The notes under the pieces are model-generated. The model saw only the letters and a list, made by a program, of their open reading frames with translations. It searched no databases and had not been told where the DNA came from. The translations under genes and the position numbers were made by a program. 64,000 nucleotides of DNA from 'Cynodon dactylon' phytoplasma. GTDB taxonomy: Bacteria > Bacillota_I > Bacilli_A > Acholeplasmatales > Acholeplasmataceae. The stretch lies in the NCBI RefSeq assembly GCF_009268075.1, contig NZ_VWOH01000001.1, positions 170,169-234,168 of the forward strand, written 5' to 3'. Shown here one piece after another: positions 27,569-35,390 of the stretch (position 1 is the stretch's first letter; each line of letters opens with the position of its first letter).

Positions 27569-28537
27569 TTAATTTTTTATAAATTTGATGAAATTATTTT
27601 GAATTATATTTTTCATTATTATTTTTTCCAATTTAAAAGAACATAATTCGCCTTTATATAAACTTACTCCTACATTATAAATATTTTGTTCTAATAAATA
27701 AACAGCGTAATGTCCCATTTGGGATGCTAAAAATAAATCTTCTGCAGTAGGATGTCCTCCTCTTTGTGTATATCCTAAAATTTGTGCTCTTGTTTCAAAT
27801 TTACTATATTTTTCTATTTTTTTAGCCAATAAAGAAATATTTAAAATATTTTCTGTAATAACTATAATTACGTGTCTTTCTCCGGATTCATAAAAAAATT
27901 TTACTTTTTCTATAATTTCATTTTCTTTCATTAATTTTTCTGGTGTTATTATAATATTTGCTCCTTTTGCTATTCCTCCGTATAAAGCTAAATCACCTTT
28001 TTTTCTACCCATAACTTCGACAATAGTACATCTTTTATGAGAAATAGATGTATCCCTTAATTTTTCTATAGCGATAGCAATATTATTAACTGCTGTACTA
28101 AAACCAATTGTAAAATCACTATAGTTAATATCATTATCTATAGTAGCTGGAATACATATACATTTTAACCCTAGTTTTTGAAGAGACATAGCACCTTGAT
28201 AAGATCCATTACCACCTACTATGACAACTTTTTCAATATTCTGTGATTTTAAATTATAGAGACATTTTTTTCTAATTTCTTCTTTTTTTTTAAATTCTAA
28301 AAAACGTGAAGTTCCCAAAAAAGTTCCTGATATATTTAATATTCTTTCAGGAAAATTTTTTTCTAATAATTCTTCTATTTTATTATTATACAAACCTAAA
28401 AATCCATCTTTAATGCTATAAATTTTGTATTTTTTTTTGGCTGTTAAAAAAAATGTTCTTATAACTGCATTCATTCCTGGAGAGTCACCTCCTGAAGTTA
28501 AAATAGCTACTTTTTCATATTTTTCTTTTAATTCCAT
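27569..28537 (-). CDS. pfkA: ATP-dependent 6-phosphofructokinase
   Basis: A 322-residue PfkA of usual bacterial length. Motifs: AILTSGGDSPGMNAVIRT (ATP site), IVGGNGSYQGAMSL, PATIDNDINYSDFTIGFSTAVN (catalytic Asp), VVEVMGRKKGDLALYGG and LGYTQRGGHPTAEDLFLA. It phosphorylates fructose-6-phosphate to the 1,6-bisphosphate, the committed step of glycolysis. It sits between fba and the MATE gene with short gaps. Confidence 0.97.
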   Translation of the reverse strand: MELKEKYEKVAILTSGGDSPGMNAVIRTFFLTAKKKYKIYSIKDGFLGLYNNKIEELLEKNFPERILNISGTFLGTSRFLEFKKKEEIRKKCLYNLKSQNIEKVVIVGGNGSYQGAMSLQKLGLKCICIPATIDNDINYSDFTIGFSTAVNNIAIAIEKLRDTSISHKRCTIVEVMGRKKGDLALYGGIAKGANIIITPEKLMKENEIIEKVKFFYESGERHVIIVITENILNISLLAKKIEKYSKFETRAQILGYTQRGGHPTAEDLFLASQMGHYAVYLLEQNIYNVGVSLYKGELCSFKLEKIIMKNIIQNNFIKFIKN

Positions 28538-28564
28538 TTTATATCTAATAATCCTCTTTAATTT

Positions 28565-29431
28565 TTAACTTTTATTATTAGAACCAAATAGTATTAATTT
28601 ATTCTTAATTGCTTCTTTAATAGATAAAAATCCTGATTTCAATAATTTAATTGGTTCAAAACCTTTTTTTAATAAATCTTTACCTTCTTCTATATATTTA
28701 CGTATAGATTTAGAAAAAATAATTTGAAATTCTGTATTAACATTAATTTTTACAACTCCTAAGGAAATAGCTTTCTTTATCATTTGGTCTGGAATTCCGC
28801 TACCACCATGAAGTACTAAAGGAATTTTTTTTTTTGTATTTTTTGTTATCTTTTGAAAAACTTCAAAATCTAAACCTAACCAATCAGAAGGATATTGACC
28901 GTGAATATTGCCAATACCAATCGCAAGCATATCTATTCCTAATTTTGATATTTTTAAACATTCTTCTGGATTAGCAATATTTTCTTTTCTAAATATATCT
29001 TCTTCTTGACCTCCAATACAACCTACTTCAGCTTCTATTAAAACATTTTTTTTTTGGCACAGTTCTTTAATTTTTTTTGTTTTATATAGGTTAGTTTCAA
29101 AGTTATAATTACTACCATCAAACATGATAGAATTAAAACCAGCTTTTAAAGCCTTTTTAGCTCCTTCGAAAGAACCATGATCTAAGTGTAGTATAATTGG
29201 AACTGAAATATTATAAAAAATTTTTAGTTTTTTAACTAAACAAACTATAGTCTCAAAACCACCCATATATTTTGCGCTTTTTTCTGAAACTCCTAAAAAA
29301 ACTGGAGATTTAAGTTCTTCAGCTGCTTCTAATACAGCTTTAATCCATTCTAAATTAGATACGTTTATTTGAGCAATGGCATATTTTTGTTTAAAAGCTT
29401 TTTTAATAACTTTTTTGTATGAATATATCAC
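28565..29431 (-). CDS. fba: Class II fructose-bisphosphate aldolase
   Basis: A 288-residue zinc aldolase. Motifs: IILHLDHGSFEGAKKALKAGFNSIMFDGS (catalytic Asp and zinc His), EAEVGCIGGQEED, IGNIHGQYP (zinc His), LVLHGGSGIPD and KINVNTEFQ. It splits fructose-1,6-bisphosphate into two trioses. It follows acpP and precedes pfkA on the same strand. Two upstream in-frame codons could serve as start, but GAAAGGA before the chosen ATG fits. Confidence 0.96.
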   Translation of the reverse strand: MIYSYKKVIKKAFKQKYAIAQINVSNLEWIKAVLEAAEELKSPVFLGVSEKSAKYMGGFETIVCLVKKLKIFYNISVPIILHLDHGSFEGAKKALKAGFNSIMFDGSNYNFETNLYKTKKIKELCQKKNVLIEAEVGCIGGQEEDIFRKENIANPEECLKISKLGIDMLAIGIGNIHGQYPSDWLGLDFEVFQKITKNTKKKIPLVLHGGSGIPDQMIKKAISLGVVKINVNTEFQIIFSKSIRKYIEEGKDLLKKGFEPIKLLKSGFLSIKEAIKNKLILFGSNNKS

Positions 29432-29495
29432 TATAAATCCTTTCTCTTAATGTTTAATAAAAAAAATTTGAAATTTTTTATTTAATTTTTTTATT

Positions 29496-29738
29496 TTATT
29501 TTTTTTTCTCTTGAATTTTTATTTCAATATATTCCACAATATCTTTAATATTTTTACATTGTTGTATTTTTTCATCTTCAATTTTTAAATTAAAAATATT
29601 TTCTAATTCTATTATTAATTCAACTGCATCAAAAGAATCTAAACCTAAATCTTCTTTCATTCTGGTTGATAACATGATATTTTCTTTTGAAATTGATAAT
29701 TTTTCAGAAAATATTTTTTTTATTTTTTCGAAAATCAT
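29496..29738 (-). CDS. acpP: Acyl carrier protein
   Basis: An 80-residue acidic helical protein of typical ACP length. The prosthetic-group site is GLDSFDAVELIIELE; the Ser that takes 4'-phosphopantetheine is kept, although the usual DSL is DSF. ACP carries acyl chains. Phytoplasmas lack most fatty-acid synthesis genes, so it probably serves phospholipid acyl transfer or another carrier role (inference). It is the first gene of the leftward run that continues into fba. Confidence 0.93.
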   Translation of the reverse strand: MIFEKIKKIFSEKLSISKENIMLSTRMKEDLGLDSFDAVELIIELENIFNLKIEDEKIQQCKNIKDIVEYIEIKIQEKKK

Positions 29739-30235
29739 ATTTTATATCCTTTATATTATTTTTTTTATCTCTTTTATATTTTTAACTATATTATATACTT
29801 GTTTGTTGTTTTATATTATTTTTTTTTATTATTTTTTTGTATAAAAAAATATCGAAATATACAAAAAATAAAGTATATTTTTTTTATTTAATATTTTTTT
29901 TAATATTTTATTTAATATTTATTTAATATTTTATTGAATAATCAATATTAAAATTATTTTTGTAAATTTGTTTTTTTTAATTTTTTTTAAGTTTTTTGTG
30001 TCATAATAAGTATAGAAAGTGAAATATATTATTATATTTTTTTGTTACAAAAAAATAAAAAATAAAAAAAAGATAAAATAGAGTCATATAAATTTTTCGT
30101 TAACGATTATAGTATATAACTCTTCTTTTTTTTGTTTTTATTATATTTCATTTTTTTAAAAATAAAAAAAAAACTATTTAATTATTGCTCCAACAATAAT
30201 ATAATAGTTTATGAAAATAAAAAGGATGAATTTAT
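29739..30235. other. 497-base divergent spacer with hairpins
   Basis: It holds the promoters of acpP (leftward) and of the 30236 gene (rightward). Degenerate TTTAATATTTT repeats occur at about 29880-29950. A hairpin of terminator type (AGAGTCATATA with TATATAACTCT, one mismatch, then a T-run) lies at about 30081-30135. A second hairpin lies at 30171-30210. No gene is recognised. Confidence 0.55.
30171..30210 (+). promoter_or_regulatory. Leader hairpin before the 30236 gene
   Basis: AAACTATTTAATTATTG (30171-30187) pairs with CAATAATATAATAGTTT (30194-30210) in a 17-bp stem with two mismatches around the loop CTCCAA. It ends about 13 bases before the AAAAAGGAT ribosome site and is not followed by a T-run, so it may affect mRNA stability or translation. 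Confidence 0.45.
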
Positions 30236-30730
30236 ATGGAAAAAGTCATTTATTTTATTAATTTTATTTCAAATTTTTTTCTAAAAATGAAAAGTTTAAT
30301 TTTAACCTTTTACTGTTACATTATAACTCAATATAATCATTTAATAAATATTAAGAGAGTTAATTTTAGAAATTTTTCTAGTATTTTTTCTAATATCAAT
30401 TATATTTTTTGGTTTTTAATTGGATTCATTAATATATATTTTATTACTATTATTTTATTTTTTATTCAAGATATTTTAAATTTTTGTTTTATTTTACTCA
30501 GTTATATTTTTAATTTTGTGAAAAAAATTTTATTTTTTTTGATATATTTGCCTTTTAAAATTATTTTTTTAAAAAATAAAAAAACCAAAAAAGTATTTTA
30601 TATTAAAGATTATTATAACTTAGATGAAGAAGAAATAAAAAATATTTTATCTAAAGAATTTATTAAAAATTTTTATTCTAGAGATAAATTTTCTTCTGAT
30701 GATAAAAAATTTAGAAGAGATAAAAAATAA
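30236..30730 (+). CDS. Small membrane protein of unknown function
   Basis: A 164-residue protein I do not recognise. It has a hydrophobic N-terminal segment (about 4-32) and two or three strong hydrophobic helices at about 55-80 and 80-118. A charged C-terminal tail rich in Lys, Asp and Glu (from about 122, YYNLDEEEIKNIL) is probably cytoplasmic. AAGGATG seven bases before the ATG supports the start. It is immediately followed by the gene at 30732, so the two are probably one operon and their products may act together. Confidence 0.6.
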   Translation: MEKVIYFINFISNFFLKMKSLILTFYCYIITQYNHLINIKRVNFRNFSSIFSNINYIFWFLIGFINIYFITIILFFIQDILNFCFILLSYIFNFVKKILFFLIYLPFKIIFLKNKKTKKVFYIKDYYNLDEEEIKNILSKEFIKNFYSRDKFSSDDKKFRRDKK

Positions 30731-30731
30731 A

Positions 30732-31451
30732 ATGAATAGAAAAAAGAAAATATTTATTTCTAGTTCTAATTTTTTATTTTATATTGTATTAATTATTTTT
30801 GCTATTTTTTTATTTTTTATTTTAAATTTTCCATTTTTTTTTGATTACGGTTCTTTTTTTAAAAATTTTTCATCACAACAAAAATATTGTTTAAAATCTC
30901 ATAGAATAACAGATAGTGTAAAAAAAGAAAAAAGAAAAAAATTAAAAGAAAAAAATTCTATTTTATCATCCTTTCGTGATTTTAAAAAAACAAATATTAA
31001 AAATAAAATTTCTACTTTTTTAGATTCCAATGATATTAAATTTTCATCTTTAAATAATTCTCAAACAAGAAAAATAGATGAATTTATTATTGATTTAAAA
31101 AATTTGTCTATCAATTCTATTAAAGATGATTTATTTCAAGAAAAATTCAACACTTTAAGTAAAAATATTAGTAATTTTATGAAAGAATTTAATATTGAAA
31201 AAAATTATGGTTCGTTTGTTAAAAATGATACTGATATAAATTTTTATAATAATTCTTACTCTCATGATTTTAATAATAATGGTAATGATTATTCTTCAAT
31301 TTTTAATTTTTTATCTACTTTTTTTAATACAACTGATAAAATAATGGATAGTTTACTAGATACTTCAGTTAAAGCTTTAAATACAACTTCTTCTTTGATG
31401 GTAATTTCATCCCCATTTTCTTCAAAAAATATTTTAAATTATCAAATTTAA
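30732..31451 (+). CDS. Exported or membrane-anchored protein of unknown function
   Basis: About 239 residues from the ATG at 30732, chosen because it follows the previous stop by one base and AGAAGAG lies upstream. An earlier in-frame ATG at 30699 would overlap the preceding gene. After a basic N-terminus a single hydrophobic helix (about 13-37) is a signal peptide or anchor. The remainder is hydrophilic, rich in Ser, Asn, Lys and Phe, with no recognised domain. It is likely outside the cell, with a possible host-contact role (inference). A strong terminator follows. Confidence 0.6.
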   Translation: MNRKKKIFISSSNFLFYIVLIIFAIFLFFILNFPFFFDYGSFFKNFSSQQKYCLKSHRITDSVKKEKRKKLKEKNSILSSFRDFKKTNIKNKISTFLDSNDIKFSSLNNSQTRKIDEFIIDLKNLSINSIKDDLFQEKFNTLSKNISNFMKEFNIEKNYGSFVKNDTDINFYNNSYSHDFNNNGNDYSSIFNFLSTFFNTTDKIMDSLLDTSVKALNTTSSLMVISSPFSSKNILNYQI

Positions 31452-31480
31452 TTTCATAAATAATTAAGTTAAAATAATTC

Positions 31481-31515
31481 AATAGATAAAATCCTAAAAT
31501 TTTATCTATTTTTTT
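31481..31515 (+). terminator. Rho-independent terminator after the 30236-31451 pair
   Basis: A perfect 12-bp stem, AATAGATAAAAT with ATTTTATCTATT, has a 6-base loop and is followed by a T-run. Confidence 0.8.
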
Positions 31516-31654
31516 GTTATTATTATGAATATGATTTAATTTAACAAAACATAATAATATTAATAAATTTAAATTTATTTTATTAAAATAATAAGATATA
31601 TTAAAATAAGATATTTTTTATTGTTGTAGATAAATATGGAGTTATTAAATTTAA

Positions 31655-32902
31655 ATGGAATATTTAAAAAAAAAAGATTATGAAATTTATGAAACAATCG
31701 AAAAAGAGAAAAAAAGACAACAAAACAACTTAGAATTAATAGCTTCAGAAAATTTTGTTTCAAATTCAGTTTTAGAAGCTCAAGGAAGTATTTTTACTAA
31801 TAAATATGTAGAAGGTTATGTTAAAAAGAGATATTATAATGGATGCGAATTTGCAGATCAAATAGAAAATATAGCCATAGAAAGAGCAAAAAAATTATTT
31901 AATGTTAAATTCGCAAATGTTCAACCTCACTCTGGTTCTCAAGCTAATATGTCTGTTTTTCAAGCTTTATTAAAACCAAATGATTGCATTTTAGGAATGT
32001 CATTAAATGCTGGCGGACATTTAACTCATGGTTCTAAATTTAATTTTTCTGGTAATTTTTTAAAATCTTTTAGCTATGGAGTCTCTAGAGAAAAGGAAAT
32101 AATTGATTTTGAAGAAGTTAGGAAAATGGCTTTGAAAATTATGCCTAAGATGATAATTGTCGGTGCTTCTTCTTATTCTAGAAAAATAAATTTTTATCAA
32201 TTTAGAAAAATAGCTGATGAAGTAAATGCTTATTTAATGGCAGATATAGCACATATAGCTGGTTTAGTTGCTTGTAATCTTCATCCTTCCCCTTTTTTAG
32301 CTGAAGTAGATGTAGTTACTTCTACTACTCACAAAACTTTAAGAGGTCCAAGAGGTGGTCTTATTTTAAGTAATAACGAAGAAATTATGAAAAAAGTAAA
32401 CAAAGGTGTTTTTCCTGGTATCCAAGGAGGAGCCTTGATGCATGTTATTGCAGCTAAAGCAGTTGCTTTTAAAGAGGCTATGGATGAAAAATTTATTCTT
32501 TATCAAAAACAAATTTTAAAAAATGCTAAAGTATTAGAAAAAATTTTAAAAGAAAAAGGTTATCGTCTTATTAGTGGCGGAACTGATAATCATTTACTTT
32601 TGATAGATTTAAAACATAAAAATCCAAATTTAAATGGAAAAATTGCTTCTGATATTTTAAGTAGAGCTAATATTACTGTTAATAAAAATGCTATTCCTTT
32701 TGATAAAGAAAAAATATTTTATTCTAGTGGTATAAGAATTGGAACACCTGCTATGACTACTAGAGGTTTTAAAGAAAAAGAATTTATTCAAGTTGCTAAT
32801 TTAATAGATAATGTTTTGAGTAATTATCAGAACGAAATTATTATTGATAGAGTTAAAGAAAAAGTTATTTCTTTGACTAGCCAATTTCCTTTATACATAT
32901 GA
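31655..32902 (+). CDS. glyA: Serine hydroxymethyltransferase
   Basis: A 415-residue PLP enzyme of normal length. Motifs: LELIASENFVS, TNKYVEGYVKKRYYNG, NVQPHSGSQANMSVFQALL, MADIAHIAGLVA and the cofactor-Lys site VTSTTHKTLRGPRGGLI. It transfers a one-carbon unit from Ser to tetrahydrofolate, giving Gly and methylene-THF, which feeds thymidylate and formyl-Met synthesis. It stands alone, with a terminator upstream and a probable one at 32902-32929. Confidence 0.97.
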   Translation: MEYLKKKDYEIYETIEKEKKRQQNNLELIASENFVSNSVLEAQGSIFTNKYVEGYVKKRYYNGCEFADQIENIAIERAKKLFNVKFANVQPHSGSQANMSVFQALLKPNDCILGMSLNAGGHLTHGSKFNFSGNFLKSFSYGVSREKEIIDFEEVRKMALKIMPKMIIVGASSYSRKINFYQFRKIADEVNAYLMADIAHIAGLVACNLHPSPFLAEVDVVTSTTHKTLRGPRGGLILSNNEEIMKKVNKGVFPGIQGGALMHVIAAKAVAFKEAMDEKFILYQKQILKNAKVLEKILKEKGYRLISGGTDNHLLLIDLKHKNPNLNGKIASDILSRANITVNKNAIPFDKEKIFYSSGIRIGTPAMTTRGFKEKEFIQVANLIDNVLSNYQNEIIIDRVKEKVISLTSQFPLYI

Positions 32903-32945
32903 ATTTATACATATAAATTTGTATAAATTATATAAATTATTTTGA
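32902..32945 (+). terminator. Probable terminator of glyA
   Basis: AATTTATAC (32902-32910) pairs with GTATAAATT (32921-32929). Short T-runs follow at about 32938-32955. The stem is only A-T rich, so strength is doubtful. Confidence 0.4.
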
Positions 32946-32994
32946 TTTTTTTATTTTTATTAATTTTTTGCTTATTTTTGCTTATTAATATTTT

Positions 32995-33022
32995 TTGTGT
33001 TGTTTATGAAATATGTTATAAT
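32995..33022 (+). promoter_or_regulatory. Extended -10 promoter of rpmE
   Basis: TTGTGT (32995-33000), a 16-base spacer ending in TGT, then a perfect TATAAT (33017-33022). The TG one base before the -10 gives an extended -10 element. It lies about 80 bases before rpmE. Confidence 0.5.
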
Positions 33023-33100
33023 TAATTAGTGTAGATTTTATGATATTTGTTTTATATTATTTTTGTATTAATTTAAAATTGATTAAGGATTTTTTATATT

Positions 33101-33322
33101 ATGAAAACTAAAAAAACTAAAAAAAGCCAACCTAAAATTTATGAAATAGAAGTTGTTTGTGATACTTGTCAAAAAAAACATATAATAGGTACTACTATTT
33201 CAAAAATGAAGATAGATATTTGTTCAAATTGTAGTTCTGTTTATAATGATTCTCAAGATTTTGTTACTGTAGCAGGTCAAGTAGACAAATTTAATAAGAG
33301 ATATCGTTTAAAAAATAAATAA
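33101..33322 (+). CDS. rpmE: Large-subunit ribosomal protein bL31
   Basis: A 73-residue protein matching bL31: KIYEIEVVCDTC, GTTISKMKIDICSNCSSVYNDSQDFVTVAGQVDKFNKRY. Four Cys (CDTC and CSNC) show it is the zinc-binding type. It has an own promoter and terminator, so it is probably a single-gene unit. The N-terminus is extended by basic residues relative to the family. Confidence 0.95.
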   Translation: MKTKKTKKSQPKIYEIEVVCDTCQKKHIIGTTISKMKIDICSNCSSVYNDSQDFVTVAGQVDKFNKRYRLKNK

Positions 33323-33332
33323 TTACAACACT

Positions 33333-33356
33333 AAATAAAATTATTTTATTTTTTTT
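33333..33356 (+). terminator. Terminator of rpmE
   Basis: AAATAAAA (33333-33340) pairs with TTTTATTT (33344-33351) and is followed directly by a T-run. A second, stronger A-T hairpin (13-bp perfect stem, 33367-33397) stands just before the tdk ribosome site. Confidence 0.5.
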
Positions 33357-33428
33357 GTTTAATTCAATTTTATTTAAATAATTTATTTAAATAAAATGAA
33401 AATTTGAAAGTATGAAAGGTTTTGATAG

Positions 33429-34004
33429 ATGATTTTCAGTAATAAAGGTTTTATAGAAGTTATTTGTGGTCCTATGTTTGCTGGTAAAACTACTAGATTA
33501 ATAGAAAAAATTAAATTTTTGCAATCTCAGAATATTGATTTTTTAGTTTTTAAGCCTATTATTGATAATCGTTATTCTTTAAAAAAAGAATTAGTAACCC
33601 ATGATTTGGTCACTTTCCCTTCATTAACAATTGAAAATATTCACGAAATTTTAGGTTTTATTAAAGCAACAACTAATACTTTATTTATAGATGAAGCACA
33701 ATTTTTTGATAATAAAATTGAATATATTTTAAATGATTTATCTTATAAAGGTATAAATATTTTTATTAGTGGTCTTGAGTTAGATTTTTGTGGTAGACCT
33801 TTTGGTTCTATGCCGTATTTGTTATCAATAGCTGATAAAGTAACTAAGTTAAAATCACGTTGTGTTGTATGTCAAAGTGAGGCTTCTAGAACACAAAGAT
33901 TAAATCAAAATGGGGAAATTCCTAATTCTAAAGAAGAAGTTGTTTTGATAGGCGGAAAAAATTTTCATGAACCACGTTGTCGAAAATGTCATATTTTTTT
34001 ATAA
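33429..34004 (+). CDS. tdk: Thymidine kinase
   Basis: A 191-residue type II thymidine kinase of usual length. The P-loop is GPMFAGKTTRLIEKI, Walker B TLFIDEAQFFD, and the lasso region holds the substrate loop. Zinc Cys pairs CVVC and CRKC are present. It phosphorylates thymidine scavenged from the host, in keeping with a parasite that imports nucleosides. GAAAGG before the ATG supports the start. Confidence 0.96.
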   Translation: MIFSNKGFIEVICGPMFAGKTTRLIEKIKFLQSQNIDFLVFKPIIDNRYSLKKELVTHDLVTFPSLTIENIHEILGFIKATTNTLFIDEAQFFDNKIEYILNDLSYKGINIFISGLELDFCGRPFGSMPYLLSIADKVTKLKSRCVVCQSEASRTQRLNQNGEIPNSKEEVVLIGGKNFHEPRCRKCHIFL

Positions 34005-34046
34005 ATTAATTTTTTTAATGAAGTTAATTTAAAATAATTTTAAAAA

Positions 34047-34556
34047 ATGAAAAAAATAGAAAAAAATAAAAGTATTTATTGTAATCATTTTTTTTTTATG
34101 AGAGAGGCTTTTAAAGAAGCTAAAAAAGCTTTTTATAAAAATGAGGTTCCTATAGGAGCTGTTGCTGTTTTAAATAATAGAATTGTTGCTAGGGCTTATA
34201 ATAATACAGAAAATAAAAAATTATTTTTTGCTCATGCAGAATTTTTAGTTTTAAAAAAATTAAATAAAAAAATAAAAAATCATAAGTTTGAAAAAATAAG
34301 TATTTATACTACTTTAGAACCTTGTATAATGTGTATGGGCGCTTTAATACAAGCAAGGGTTCAATCATTATATTACGGAGCTGAAAATCTTAAATCAGGT
34401 TTTTTTAGCAAAGTTGGTATTCTATCTTCAGACAGTTTGGATAATTTTTCTTTTTTTTATGAGAAAATATCTGTCCAATCAGGTTTTTTATCTGAAGAAA
34501 GTTCGTTTATTTTGAAAAAATTTTTTTTAAATTTAAGAAAAAAAAATAATTTTTAA
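34047..34556 (+). CDS. tadA: tRNA-specific adenosine deaminase
   Basis: A 169-residue zinc deaminase: HAEFLVL (zinc His and catalytic Glu) and PCIMCMGAL (two zinc Cys), with FYKNEVPIGAVAVLNNRIVARAYN before them. TadA converts A34 of tRNA-Arg to inosine. It is directly followed by the SRP RNA gene, a linkage conserved in Firmicutes (tadA-ffs-dnaX). dnaX itself is not next here. Confidence 0.94.
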   Translation: MKKIEKNKSIYCNHFFFMREAFKEAKKAFYKNEVPIGAVAVLNNRIVARAYNNTENKKLFFAHAEFLVLKKLNKKIKNHKFEKISIYTTLEPCIMCMGALIQARVQSLYYGAENLKSGFFSKVGILSSDSLDNFSFFYEKISVQSGFLSEESSFILKKFFLNLRKKNNF

Positions 34557-34559
34557 ATT

Positions 34560-34675
34560 TTTAACTTTTACTCAAGTTATTATTCAATTAAAAAAAAATG
34601 AATTTGGTCAGGTCTTAATTGAAGCAGCCATAAGTTTTAATTTGATGTGGATAATAACTTGAGTAAAAGTTAAAA
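34560..34675 (+). ncRNA. ffs: Signal recognition particle RNA (small bacterial type)
   Basis: The SRP core GGTCAGGTC, then six bases, then GAAGCAGCC occupies 34606-34629 and matches the conserved Ffh-binding domain. The two ends, 34561-34586 and 34648-34673, pair in a 26-base stem with a single mismatch. Together they make one long hairpin of about 115 nt. The apical loop differs from the usual GGAA tetraloop: where GGTCC-GGAA-GGAAG is expected the sequence is GGTCT-TAAT-TGAAG. Position after tadA supports the call. It guides membrane-protein export with Ffh and FtsY. Exact ends are estimated. Confidence 0.93.
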
Positions 34676-34711
34676 AAATATTCTTAAAACAAAGAGAGAA
34701 TTTTATTTTAG

Positions 34712-35326
34712 ATGTTAAAAAAAATTTTTTACAAAAAATTTAAAATTAAATTATTTTCTTCTATTTTTGATGGTATTTTAAAAGATGAAAAACCTTTTAT
34801 AGAAAATGAATTTTTTTTAGACGGTAAAAAAATAAAAATAGAATTTTTTTATCTTTGTCAAAATAAATATAACAGTTATTGTTTAGAAATTAAACAATAT
34901 ATTGTTTGGACTATCAAAGATAATATTTGTCGTGTTTTTATAGATAAAAATTATTATTGTGATTTTAAAGAATTTTATCAAATTAAAGTAAATATAATTT
35001 ATGTTGATTTTTTATATAAGATATTAGAAAAACGTAGATATCTAATATACAATAATATTTTATATTTTATATTTTTTTCTTTTTTCTTTTTATTTTTTTT
35101 CTTTTGTGGAAAAATTTATTTTAATTATAAACAATTTTTATTTTTTTCATTTTGTTTTATTATTTGTTGTTTATTATTTTTTTTCTTTTTTAATAAAAAA
35201 CAAAAAAAAATTTTTTATGATTTTAAAAAAAATATTTTTGATATAACAATTAAAAAAACTAAAAATTATTTAGGTGAAGAAAAATTTGAAAATATTTTAA
35301 AAAAACAAAAATCGTTTTTTTCTTAA
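34712..35326 (+). CDS. Membrane protein of unknown function
   Basis: A 204-residue protein I do not recognise. The N-terminal half is soluble and basic, with several Cys and aromatic residues. Two adjacent hydrophobic helices at about 113-132 and 138-161 form a hairpin in the membrane, and a Lys-rich tail follows. It occupies the place where dnaX often follows ffs, but shows no clamp-loader motif. AGAGAGA lies about 16 bases upstream of the ATG. mnmG follows, so a shared transcript is possible. Confidence 0.55.
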   Translation: MLKKIFYKKFKIKLFSSIFDGILKDEKPFIENEFFLDGKKIKIEFFYLCQNKYNSYCLEIKQYIVWTIKDNICRVFIDKNYYCDFKEFYQIKVNIIYVDFLYKILEKRRYLIYNNILYFIFFSFFFLFFFFCGKIYFNYKQFLFFSFCFIICCLLFFFFFNKKQKKIFYDFKKNIFDITIKKTKNYLGEEKFENILKKQKSFFS

Positions 35327-35390
35327 TTAGATTTTAATATGAGTAATTTTAAATTATTTAGTTTTTTTAAAAATGGAGATATTACGAAAG

